Assembly (NCBI GenBank): GCA_013306675.1
Contig: JABLUY010000355.1
Span: 1-28,224 of the forward strand
Direction of reading: 5' to 3'
From: Thraustochytrium sp. TN22
Taxonomy: Eukaryota; Sar; Bigyra; Thraustochytrida; Thraustochytriidae
Length of the DNA stretch: 28,224 bases
Shown here: positions 1 to 9,800 of the stretch, piece by piece
Position numbering within the stretch: the first letter of the stretch is position 1
How the letters are laid out: every line of letters starts with the position of its first letter
The notes under the pieces: model-generated
Databases searched by the model: none
Told to the model about the DNA's origin: nothing
The model's input: only the letters and a program-made list of their open reading frames with translations
Program-made: the position numbers and the translations under genes

Positions 1-53
1 CGCGCGCGGGCGGCGGCGGCGCGGCGGCGGCGGCGGCGGCGGCGGCGCGCGAG
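1..53. repeat. CGG/GCG simple repeat
   Basis: A nearly pure trinucleotide CGG run with short CG interruptions sits at the very start of the window and may continue beyond it. It is low-complexity sequence with no coding evidence. Confidence 0.8.
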
Positions 54-2532
54 CGCTTGCCGGGGCGGCGCGGCGAGCGCGGCCGGCGAGCTGGGCGAGG
101 AGTAGCAGCAGGCAGGTCGAGGCGGCGCGTGCAACGCATGAAAGGAGAGGGCGGGCGCGCCGCGGTCTGCGCAACTCAGCTTGAGAGAGCTGCTGGACGA
201 GCTTGGGCGAGCTTGGCAACATCGGGCACGAGGTGAATGAGATTGCCAGAGGAGCGACCCGGCTCGGGTGAGCGCTAATCAGTGAGAGCTAACTCGAAGG
301 ACGGTAGAAGGACGGCACAAGTGGTCACTGGATGTGAGCCGAGCCGCACACCCACCAGCCAGTCAGATGAGTGACGCGTCACCAGTTGCAGCAAGGCTTT
401 ATGCGGGCCCCGGGCATGCTGACGGTGTGGAAGGTCCCGCCTGTCACGGCCCGACCTTTGGCACATGTCGGCACTTTGATGACGAGTGGGAAGCATTGCC
501 AGTGGTTCGCTTGTCTGGTCAACCTGGCCAGTGCTTGGCTGACAGAAAGACCCTTGGGCTTCGAGTCGTCTCTCCTATCACATTTCTTGTCCCCTTGCTG
601 CATCTAAATTGTGGCGAAAGGCACAGTCGTTACGTCCTGATCTGGAAGTATCAAGGCGTGTGCCACCGTAGCCATCGCGACATCGAGCTCGTATGTGACC
701 ACAAGCGCATCGTACAGCGCAGTCCCTGATAATTTGACAGCCAAGAGCGCTTGCCAACCATTCGCCGCCTTCCCACCCCCTACCCACCCGTGGCCACCTA
801 CCCACCCACCTACCCGCCACCTCTGGCGGCAACAAGAGAAGAGACAGCGCAGCCTTTCTGTGGCCAAGAGCAACGGCCGGCAGTTGGCCTCCCACACAAG
901 TCTTGCCAAGAAGCGACAGGCTGGGCTCCGAGGCTCGTTCGTCTGCTCGATCTTGGACTCTTGGCAACGTCCTCGGGCTCGCCGCCCTGCCTCCGAGTCT
1001 CGCGCACGCTGTACACCTCCTCCGAGGCTCGGCCGTTGCCAGCCCTCGCGGTCGCACGCTTGGTGGCTTGCTCGAAGCCTCGAACGGAAGCCAGCGAGCA
1101 GAGCGGCGAGACGCACTGGCCCCAGCCACTGACTCACGGCTCGCCGACAGTGCAGTGGTAGCCGATGCATGCACACGATGCAGCGCCGAGAATGTGCTGC
1201 TCAACGCTGCTCAGCGCGCGCTGCTCAGCCGGGAGGCGGGCATGCGCGACGTTGTCAACCTGGCAGGCAGCCGTCACCGGCCGCCGCCCCCGGCGCGCTC
1301 AGCGCGGCAGCCAGATGGCCGCGAGGCCTGGTCTCCCTGGCGGGCCTGCCCGCCTGGCTGGCCGCCTCGCGGGTGCCACGACGGCATCTTGGGACCACCT
1401 CGGGTCCAGTTCTCCGGCGCCTCGTGGCGTCTTCCCACGGACAGCCAACCAAGCTGCACGCACCGTGCCGTGGCCGGGCAGCTCAGCTGCAGCGCGCGCG
1501 CGCCGCGTGCTTCACTGCGCTGACTTCACTGGCGCTGCGCGGCGCTGCGGCGGCGCTCAGCACCACCGCGTTGGCCACGGGTCGTCGCTGGCGTGCCTTG
1601 GCAGCGCCCGCCGGCTGGCTGAGGCGCCGAGGCGGACGGCCGGCCGGCGACCAGCCAGCCAGCGGCCAGCCAGCAGGAGCCGCGAGCAGCGACTGCATCA
1701 GCTCCGGCACGCGCGGCGCTGACTCACCACCCCTCTGCGCCCCGCACGTTCGTCGCCAGGTCGCTGGCCGCGCCGTGGGCGGCGCCGACGCCGCTGGCCA
1801 GCTGCGAGGCGAGACTCCGAGCGCCGACCGTCGCCGCCCGTGCCGGAGGCGGAAATTTCCACGCGGCGCGTGGCGCCGCAGCCGTGCGCTCGCCGCGCTC
1901 CGACGCCGCGCCGCGCCGCGCCCGCGTCCACTTCCCGGCAGGCGTCGTCGCGCCGCCCGCGCCGCGCCGCGCCGCGCGCGGGCTCGCACGACGTCGCTCG
2001 CCGCCGCCGGCGCCGCGCAGCGCACCGCCGGCCGGTCCGGGAGGGCCTTCTTCCCTGCGCCTCGTGCCGCTCCTGTCCGGCGCGCCGCGCCGCGCGCGCC
2101 GTCGCGTCGCCGCCGCCCGCCGCATCTCCCGCGCGCGCAACCGGCCGCCCCGCGCCGTTGCCTGCCTGCCCGCCGCCTCGCCGCGCCTCGCCGCCGCGTC
2201 CCAGTTGCCGCCGCGGCGATCGTCCCGCGCGTCCTCCTCCTCGCCGCCCTCTTCGCCGCCCTTTGAGCCCTTTCTCCGCTCTTGTCTCCCTGTGTCTCAC
2301 TCACCGCGGAAACCGCTGCCTTCTTCTTCCCCTGCCACTGCTGCAGTTGCTTGCTTGCTGAGGAAACCAACCCTCACCGAGCCTGAGCGGCGAAATTTCA
2401 AAAAAGCAAGCCGCAGCAAGCTCTCTCTCGACACCGCTGCCGCCGGCCGGCGCCGGCCGGCGCGGCCCGCCTGGAGCCGCCCCGGCGCGCGCGCGCGATC
2501 GCGGCAGCCGGCGCCGGTCACCGGCCGCCGCA

Positions 2533-2564
2533 GCCTGCCAGCCTGCCTGCCTGCCTGCCTGCCT
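2533..2564. repeat. GCCT tetranucleotide microsatellite
   Basis: About seven tandem GCCT-like units, the first ones imperfect, lie in the GC-rich leader upstream of EF-3. Palindromic GCCGGC runs lie just before it, around 2441-2470. It is a simple repeat without further evidence of function. Confidence 0.8.
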
Positions 2565-3203
2565 TCCGGGCCTTCCGGCCTGCGCGCCGCCAGCCATCCG
2601 CCGCGGGACCGGCGCGCGCCGTCCCTGGGCGCGCGTCGCTGGCCGACGGGGGGGGCAGCGTGCGCGTCTCGGGCGCGCGCGGCGCTGACGCGCGCGGCGG
2701 TTGCGCAGGGGGCGCGGGGGGAGGGGGCGGGTGTTTCGCGCGCGGCGGCGCCGGCGCGCGCCCGAGCGGCACTGGCGGCTCCGAGGGGCCGCCGAGCCAG
2801 TGGGCGCGGGGGACTGCGGGGGGATTTTCGCGCGGAACCCACGCGTGCGGGGGGGAGCGGCACTGGACGGAATCTGCAGACGGGGCGAGGGGGGAGGATG
2901 GAGCCAGTGGGCGCAGGGGGAGGGAAACGCGGAGGAAGGCGCGGCGGCGAGGGCCAGTCTGCGCCACCCATTCTGAAGGCGCACAGGCGCAAGTGCGGCG
3001 CTCGGGCGCGCAAGTGGGGAATGCGCGCGGGAAAGGGCAGGCGCGGCGCGCGCAAGTGGGGAAGCGCAGGAGGGCGACTCGGCGGGTGGCCTGCGCCGCG
3101 GTTGGCGGCGAGCGGCAGCAAACTGCAAACGAGGTCGAATCGATCGTCTCGCCGTCGCTCGCGCTAGGCGGGTCGTCGGTGGTGCCGCGCTCGGACGGAG
3201 CTT

Positions 3204-3216
3204 GCTAGCTAGCTAG
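3204..3216. repeat. GCTA/CTAG short tandem repeat in EF-3 leader
   Basis: Three CTAG steps occur about 60 bases before the EF-3 start codon, probably in the 5' UTR. The same palindromic tetranucleotide forms two longer runs after the TFIIB-like gene (20535-20549 and 20590-20610). Confidence 0.7.
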
Positions 3217-3274
3217 TAGCAGCGAGCCTTCGGCGTCGTCGTCGCGCGCGCGCGTGTGTTTGACGAAGGAGAAG

Positions 3275-6200
3275 ATGGTGTCTGCGGAGCTGTGCGAGAA
3301 GCTGCTCAAGGCGGAGTCGAGCGAGGAGCTCAAGGATGTGGCGGACCAGCTGGCCGCCGAGGTGAAGGAGGCCGGCGTGGAGAGCCTCGTGGGCGAGGAG
3401 GGCCTGCTCAAGACCCTGGACGCGGCCCTGGGCGACCAGGAGAACGCCGTGGCCCGCGAGGGCGGCGTGCTGCTCTTCGCGGCGCTGTCCAAGAAGGTCA
3501 AGGGCGCCGCCCTGCCGTTCCTGCTGCCCCGCCTGGACACCATCATTGACCAGGCCGGCGACAAGAAGTCCTCGGACCTGCGCAAGGCCGCCACCAAGAG
3601 CGCCAAGGCCGTCGTCAAGGCCATGACCCCGGCCCCGGTCGCCATGATCTTCGACCACCTCCTCAAGGAGGCCCAGGAGAGCACCAAGTGGCAGGTCAAG
3701 GTGCTCTGCATGGAGCTGCTCGCCGCCTTTACCGAGGTCGGCCCCGACTTCATCGCCACCCGCATGGTGGACCTCGTCCCGGCGCTCTCGGCGCTCATGT
3801 GGGACTCGAAGAAGCAGGTCAAGGAGCAGGCCGCCAAGTCCCTCGAGGCGTGCTGCAAGTCCATCAGCAACAACGATATCCAGCCCTTCGTGCCGGCGCT
3901 CGTGTCCGCCATTGCCTCCCCGGACCAGGTCGAGGAGTGCGTGCACACGCTCGCCGCCACCACCTTTGTGCAGTCGGTCGACGCCTCGGCGCTCTCCATC
4001 ACCGTGCCGCTCCTGGAGCGCGGCTTCCGCGAGAAGAAGACGGCTGTCAAGCGCAAGTGCGCCGTCATCACGGAGAACCTCGCCAAGCTCGTCGAGAACC
4101 CGTCCCACGTCGAGACCTTCATGCCGGTGCTCGAGCCGGCGCTCGCCAAGGCCTCGGAGGAGGTCGCGGACCCGGAGTGCCGCTCGCGCTGCGCCGCCGC
4201 GCACCAGGCGCTCAAGGACATTGCCACCCGCGGCAAGGCCGTCCCGGCTCTCGAGGCCGCCCCCATCGACAAGGTCGAGGCCGCCCTCACCAAGGTCGTC
4301 GCCAAGCACGGCGGCACCCCGGAGGGCGACGAGGCCCAGACCGTCTCGTTCAAGTTCGCCGCCCGCTGCGCGCAGTTGCTGTCCACCACGGATGCCGACT
4401 CGGATGACTACAAGGAGACGCTCACCCCGCTCCTCAAGGTCATGATGCCCGCGGACAAGAACAAGAAGGCCGACATTGAGCCCGTTGTCATGGACATCCG
4501 CAACGCCATGCTTTCCGGCGAGGCCGCCGCCAAGGGTGGTGTCGAGGAGTCCTTCGAGGAGGACGAGGAGGACAAGAAGCTCGAGCAGCTCTGCGACTGC
4601 CGCTTCTCGCTCGCCTACGGCTCGCGCATCCTGCTCAACAACGCCCGCCTCTTCCTGCGCCGCGGCATGCGCTACGGTATCGTGGCCGCCAAGTCCGCCG
4701 GCAAGACCACCCTGCTCACCTCGATTGCCAACGGCCAGGTCGAGGGCTTCCCGGTGGACCGCCTCAAGACCATCTTTGTGCAGACGGATATCCCGGCCCG
4801 CAAGGCCCGCTGGACCATCATGGAGTTCTCCAAGGACGCTGTCCAGGAGGAGATGAAGCTCTCGGATGAGGAGATCGCCTCGGCCCTCATCGACTCGGGC
4901 TTCGAGGGCCGCCTCAACGACCCCATCACCTCGTTCTCGGGTGGCCAGCGCATGAAGCTCGCGCTCACCGTCGCCATGCTCCGCAAGGCCGATATCCTTC
5001 TCATGGACGAGCCCACCAACCATCTTGACGTTCTCAACGTCCAGTGGGTCGTGGACTACCTCATGGGCGAGCCGTGCAAGAACGTCACCTCGCTCATCGT
5101 CTCGCACGACACCAAGTTCCTCGACAACGTCGCCACGCACATTATCCACTTCGACACCCTCAAGCTCAACAACTACAAGGGCAACCTGTCCAAGTTCGTC
5201 GAGCGCTTCCCGGAGGCCAAGGCCTACTACGATCTGTCGGCCTCCTCGCTGGCCTTCAAGTTCCCCAAGCCCGGCCCCCTCGATGGCGTCAAGTCCAAGG
5301 GCCGCCCCATTCTGTCCATGACCGACGTCTCCTTCACCTACCCGGGCTGCGAGAAGCCCCAGCTCGAGCACATCAACGTGCGCGTCTCGATGGCCTCGCG
5401 CATTGCATGCGTCGGCGCCAACGGTGCCGGCAAGTCCACCATGATCAAGCTGCTCACCGGCGAGTTCAAGCCCTCGCACGGTGTCGTCTACAAGCACCCC
5501 AACTGCAAGTTCGCGTATGTCGCGCAGCATGCCTTCCACCACATCGAGCAGCACCTCGACAAGACCGCCAACGAGTACATTCAGTGGCGCTACCAGGGTG
5601 GTGAGGACAAGGAGGCCCTCCGCAAGGACACCGTCAAGATCTCGGACGAGGAGGCCGCCAAGATGAAGGAGCCCATCACCGTCAACGTCGAGACCGAGGA
5701 CGGCAAGACCATCAAGGAGAAGCGCGTGGTCGACAAGATCATCTCGCGCCGCAAGAACGGCAAGATCCTCGAGTACGAGGTCAAGTGGGTTGCCAAGTCC
5801 CAGGACATGAACACCTGGTTCCCGCGCGACAAGCTCGAGGACCTCGGCTTCAAGAAGCTCCTCGACGAGGTCGATCGCCGCAAGGCCGCCGCGGAGGGCG
5901 CCTTCCAGCGCGTTCTCTCCCAGGCCAACGTCGAGAAGCATCTCGAGGACGTTGGCCTCGACCGCGAGCTCGGCACGCACAACCGCATCCGCTCCCTCTC
6001 GGGCGGCCAGAAGGTGAAGGTCGTGCTGGCCGCCGCCATGTGGGCCCAGCCGCACATCATCATTCTCGATGAGCCCACCAACTACCTCGATCGCGAGGCC
6101 CTTGGTGCCCTCGCCACCGCCATCAACAACTTCGAGGGCGGTGTCCTGCTCATCACCCACAACCAGGAGTTCGCCGACGTCACCACCCGCGAGACCTGGG

Positions 6201-6460
6201 TCGTCGCCAACCACCGCTGCGACATCAAGGGTGACGCCGACTGGGCCGCCTACGCCGCTGAGGCTCTCGAGCTCGCTGCCGAGGAGGAGCAGGTTGATGC
6301 TCTCGGCAACAAGATCGAGAAGAAGAAGATGCCCTCGGACGTGAACGCCAAGGACAAGAAGAAGATGATCAAGGAGCTCAAGAAGAAGATCAAGGAGGAC
6401 GACGACATGACCGAGTTCGAGGAGGCCTGCGCCACCGAGTGGGGTCTCTTCTCCGCCTAA
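3275..6460 (+). CDS. EF3: Translation elongation factor 3 (ABC-F type ATPase)
   Basis: This 1061-residue protein is close in size to yeast EF-3 (about 1044). EF-3 is a cytosolic ribosome-bound ATPase that helps release deacylated tRNA from the E site. An N-terminal HEAT-repeat region (about 1-320) is followed by two ABC domains. ABC1 has signature FSGGQ (554-558) and Walker B with DEPTNHLD (578-585). ABC2 has Walker A GANGAGKST (714-722), signature LSGGQ (908-912) and DEPTNYLD (932-939). A chromodomain-like insertion (about 818-865) lies within ABC2, as in the EF-3 family, and the C-terminal tail is lysine-rich. The ABC1 P-loop (471-478) reads AAKSAGKT and lacks the usual leading glycine. The start is the first ATG, with A at -3 and G at +4. 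Codons end almost always in C or G, as in highly expressed genes. There is no intron. Confidence 0.96.
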   Translation: MVSAELCEKLLKAESSEELKDVADQLAAEVKEAGVESLVGEEGLLKTLDAALGDQENAVAREGGVLLFAALSKKVKGAALPFLLPRLDTIIDQAGDKKSSDLRKAATKSAKAVVKAMTPAPVAMIFDHLLKEAQESTKWQVKVLCMELLAAFTEVGPDFIATRMVDLVPALSALMWDSKKQVKEQAAKSLEACCKSISNNDIQPFVPALVSAIASPDQVEECVHTLAATTFVQSVDASALSITVPLLERGFREKKTAVKRKCAVITENLAKLVENPSHVETFMPVLEPALAKASEEVADPECRSRCAAAHQALKDIATRGKAVPALEAAPIDKVEAALTKVVAKHGGTPEGDEAQTVSFKFAARCAQLLSTTDADSDDYKETLTPLLKVMMPADKNKKADIEPVVMDIRNAMLSGEAAAKGGVEESFEEDEEDKKLEQLCDCRFSLAYGSRILLNNARLFLRRGMRYGIVAAKSAGKTTLLTSIANGQVEGFPVDRLKTIFVQTDIPARKARWTIMEFSKDAVQEEMKLSDEEIASALIDSGFEGRLNDPITSFSGGQRMKLALTVAMLRKADILLMDEPTNHLDVLNVQWVVDYLMGEPCKNVTSLIVSHDTKFLDNVATHIIHFDTLKLNNYKGNLSKFVERFPEAKAYYDLSASSLAFKFPKPGPLDGVKSKGRPILSMTDVSFTYPGCEKPQLEHINVRVSMASRIACVGANGAGKSTMIKLLTGEFKPSHGVVYKHPNCKFAYVAQHAFHHIEQHLDKTANEYIQWRYQGGEDKEALRKDTVKISDEEAAKMKEPITVNVETEDGKTIKEKRVVDKIISRRKNGKILEYEVKWVAKSQDMNTWFPRDKLEDLGFKKLLDEVDRRKAAAEGAFQRVLSQANVEKHLEDVGLDRELGTHNRIRSLSGGQKVKVVLAAAMWAQPHIIILDEPTNYLDREALGALATAINNFEGGVLLITHNQEFADVTTRETWVVANHRCDIKGDADWAAYAAEALELAAEEEQVDALGNKIEKKKMPSDVNAKDKKKMIKELKKKIKEDDDMTEFEEACATEWGLFSA

Positions 6461-6809
6461 AAACATACTTAGTCACCACCATCACATCCAACCACAAACT
6501 TCTGTTTCTTCTTTCTCAATAAGCAACAATGAATCTGGGTCTTTCTATCACCGCTGCGACAATTCAAGGGTGACGCCGACTGGGCCGCCTACACTGCTGA
6601 GGCTCTCTCTCGAGTTCGGAGCCGAGCAGGAGGTTGATGCTGCTCCCAGCAACAAACAAGATTGAGAAGAACTGTGGTCCCGCCAGCGACGCGCCGACGA
6701 CCTCCACTTTTGGCTACGCGATTGTCTACGTCCGCATGACGCTTTGCCTGCACGCCCAAGTTCGATTCGCGCCTGCAGTTGTACACTTTCAAATCTAATT
6801 TGAAGACTG
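6461..6809. other. Intergenic region between convergent EF-3 and TIR-NACHT genes
   Basis: These 349 bases separate the EF-3 stop from the stop of the opposing TIR-NACHT-WD40 gene. The part just after EF-3 is A/T- and C-rich and likely its 3' UTR. The rest holds a decayed copy of the EF-3 3' coding end, listed separately. An AATAAG near 6517 could serve in polyadenylation, but this is a guess. Confidence 0.6.
6548..6672 (+). pseudogene. Decayed partial duplicate of the EF-3 3' end
   Basis: About 125 bases resemble EF-3 positions 6211-6330, the region just after ABC2. Stretches such as CACCGCTGCGAC, the block covering GTGACGCCGACTGGGCCGCC, GAGGTTGATGC and GAGAAGAA align in order. Small insertions of one to three bases and scattered substitutions break the reading frame. 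The copy is in the same orientation, about 340 bases downstream of its source, so it looks like an old local direct duplication of an internal gene piece. It does not include the EF-3 stop region. No function is apparent. Confidence 0.85.
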
Positions 6810-9800
6810 TTATACACTGTCGGTCACGTCGGCAAAGGAGGCAGCTTCCTTCATCCTGAGAATATGCACCATGCCGGAGTCTTCACCAGCAAAGATGGTG
6901 GCGCCAAAACGCATACAAACAGAGATGGCATGATCCGTCGTGAAGCCCACCCGGCCATCGCCAGGCACGATCTTGTCTCCATGTGTCACCTGAACAGGGA
7001 GAACGCGACGCCCTGCGTCCGGACACGTCGTTGCAGTTTGCGCGTCCACTCGCGCACCGGTCTGCAGATCCCAGTGCAGGACGGTGCCCCACACGTCCTT
7101 GCTGGTGATGATGCCGCCGTCCAAAGCCACGCTAAAGACGGGAGTAGCGTACCCCTCGAGCACGTGCAGCATTTGGCCGGTGTGAGCGTCCCACACGCGC
7201 ACCGTGGTGTCCAAAGAAACAAAGGGACGGTTGCCAGACCCAGACACGATCCGGTCGCCGTCCAAAGCCACGCTCAAGACGGAATCAGTGTGCCCCTCGA
7301 GCACGCGCAGCACTTGGCCGGTGTGAGCGTCCCACACGCGCACCGTCTTGTCGCCAGACCCAGACACGATCCGGTCGCCGTCCAAAGCCACGCTGTCGAC
7401 GTATGACGTGTGCCCCTCGAGCACGTGCAGCATTTGGCCGGTGTGAGCGTCCCACACGCGCACCGTCTCGTCGTAAGACCCAGACACGATCCGGTCGCCG
7501 TCTAAAGCCACGCTGTTGACGTGTTTAGTGTGCCCCTCGAGCACGTGCAGCATTTGGCCGGTGTGAGCGTCCCACACTCGCACCGTCTCGTCCCAAGACC
7601 CAGACACGATCCGGTCGCCGTCTAAAGCCACGTTGGTGACGGAATTAGTGTGCCCCTCGAGCACGTGCAGCATTTGGCCGGTGTGAGCGTCCCACACGCG
7701 CACCGTCGCGTCGTCAGACCCAGACACGATCCGGTCGCCGTCCAAAGCCACGTTGGTGACGGAATTAGTGTGCCCCTCGAGCACGTGCAGCATTTGGCCG
7801 GTGTGAGCGTCCCACACGCGCACCGTCGCGTCGTCAGACCCAGACACGATCCGGTCGCCGTCCAAAGCCACGTTGGTGACGGAATTAGTGTGCCCCTCGA
7901 GCACGTGCAGCATTTGGCCGGTGTGAGCGTCCCACACGCGCACCGTCGCGTCGTCAGACCCAGACACGATCCGGTCGCCGTCCAAAGCCACGTTGGTGAC
8001 GGAATTAGTGTGCCCCTCGAGCACGTGCAGCATTTGGCCGGTGTGAGCGTCCCACACGCGCACCGTCGCGTCGTCAGACCCAGACACGATCCGGTCGCCG
8101 TCCAAAGCCACGTTGGTGACGGAATTAGTGTGCCCCTCGAGCACGTGCAGCATTTGGCCGGTGTGAGCGTCCCACACGCGCACCGTCGCGTCGTCAGACC
8201 CAGACACGATCCGGTCGCCGTCCAAAGCCACGTTGGTGACGGAATTAGTGTGCCCCTCGAGCACGTGCAGCATTTGGCCGGTGTGAGCGTCCCACACGCG
8301 CACCGTCGCGTCGTCAGACCCAGACACGATCCGGTCGCCGTCCAAAGCCACGTTGGTGACGGAATTAGTGTGCCCCTCGAGCACGTGCAGCATTTGGCCG
8401 GTGTGAGCGTCCCACACGCGCACCGTCGCGTCGTCAGACCCAGACACGATCCGGTCGCCGTCCAAAGCCACGCTGGTGACGTAATTAGTGTGCCCCTCGA
8501 GCACGTGCAGCATTTGGCCGGTGTGAGCGTCCCACACGCGCACCGTCGCGTCGTCAGACCCAGACACGCTCCGGTCGCCGTGCAGAGCCACGCCGTTGAC
8601 GGCCCTTGTATGCCCCCTGAGCACGTGCAGGAGCGGATCGCGCGGCGGGGCGAGGGACTGCTTGACGGGGCACAGCCACGGTCTCTGCGGCGCTTCGAGC
8701 GTGCGCCGCAGGGGGTGCTCGGGCCCTGCGATGCGCGCGAGGACCTGGCTGGCGAGCTCGTCTGGGTCGGTGGTTACGGCGAGCATGGCCTTGCCCAGGA
8801 GTCGGGGCGTGTCGCTCTTGGTGTCGAGCTTGGCGCGGTGAGCGTCGCGAAGAACGCCACCGATGAAGGCATGCCGAGCGGCGGGCGAGTCCTTGGCTGA
8901 CAGCACCTCGTGGACCCAGGCGCAGTTGTTCAGCAGCTCGAGCGCCTCGTCCACCTGCCCGCTCTCCGCAAGGTGGTACAGCACGTGCTTGAGCGCAAAA
9001 GTCGTGTGCTCGCCGAGGAGGACGTTGGCGAGCGTTGCGTGGCCCTGCCTGCGGCTCACCAGGAGCTTCCTGCCCGCGCGGGCCCGGTCGGTCAGGAAGT
9101 CTGGCATGGACTTGTGGATGAAGCGCACGGTCGTGGCGTCCACGTCGAGGAGCTGAGCAGCGCTGGCGAGCAGCTCCTCGGTCTCCAACACCTCGAGCCC
9201 GAGGACCTTGGCGGCAACCTCGATGGGCAGGGGATCGCGCGCGGCGCACATGGCGCCAAGAAGGGCTCGGTACACCTTCTTGTCGCCGTCCAGCGGCCCG
9301 TCGAGCAGCCTCTTGAAGTACTCCTTGTACATGGCGTCGAGGCCGGAGGGAAAGAGGCCGGCCAGCTGGGCGGCCGTCAAACCCTCCGCCTTGTCTTCCT
9401 GGAGCTTGCTGTGGAGCATGGCGGCGTACAGAAACAGGCCCTGCGCGCTGTCCTCGAGCTGCGGCAAGGCCTTGTCAAGCTCCGCGTCGCTGGCCATGAA
9501 CGGCTTGATCCTGGCGCGGAGGAACTTGGCGACGTCGGCCTTGTTGCGCTCGTCGTCGAGCTCCAGGATGAGCGGCTTGTACTGGAGAACCTCCTCGCGG
9601 ATCTCGTCCTCGGGCCTCGAGGCGACCAGGAGGCCGAGCCACTCTGGCGTGCTGCGGGTCCACTCCTGGCGGATGATGCCGAGGAGGGCGTCGCGCTGCT
9701 CGGGGTCGGCCTCGTCCAGCGCGTCCAGCGCCACGATGACGCGCGTCGCGGGCGCAGCGACCTTGGAGCACGGCTCGGCGATGATGCGCAGGAACAGTGT

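Larger units (their letters stand above)
1..3202. other. GC-rich region without a credible gene
   Basis: About 3.2 kb lies upstream of the EF-3 gene. From about 1200 to 3100 it is dominated by C and G with very frequent CpG. The open frames there exist on both strands at once and translate to Arg/Ala/Pro/Gly-rich sequence with no domain, as expected from GC-rich non-coding DNA lacking stop codons. Positions 190-730 are more balanced in composition, but I recognise nothing in the frames there. The stretch probably contains the EF-3 promoter and 5' leader; no TATA-like element stands out. A non-coding RNA or a 5'-UTR intron cannot be excluded from sequence alone. Confidence 0.6.

Noticed and set aside
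334-729. A possible small protein of about 120-131 residues
   Set aside because: The in-frame ATG at 367 gives no recognisable domain, signal or membrane span, and overlapping frames of like length exist on both strands.
770-825. CCCACCTA-like repeats as telomere sequence
   Set aside because: The units are irregular and short, inside unique DNA, with no steady six- to eight-base period.
1884-3167. A 427-codon frame in the GC-rich leader
   Set aside because: Arg/Ala/Pro-rich translation with equal frames on the other strand and no domain; composition explains it.
3209-6466. A 1085-codon open frame antisense to EF-3
   Set aside because: Codons of EF-3 end in C or G, so the complementary frame rarely meets stops. 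Its translation is Leu/Val/Gly/Asp-rich repeats without a domain, while the sense frame is a clear EF-3.
6755-6780. A tRNA-like B box (GTTCGATTC)
   Set aside because: The flanking bases cannot form the T stem, and no A box or acceptor stem is found at the right distance.
7624-8472. Regular 120-bp repeats as a possible CRISPR array
   Set aside because: There are no unique spacers; the whole period is repeated and codes for WD40 units in a eukaryotic gene.
7650-8900. A plus-strand repeat frame over the WD40 array
   Set aside because: It exists only because the 120-bp repeat is a multiple of three and lacks stops on both strands. The minus strand encodes textbook WD40 units.
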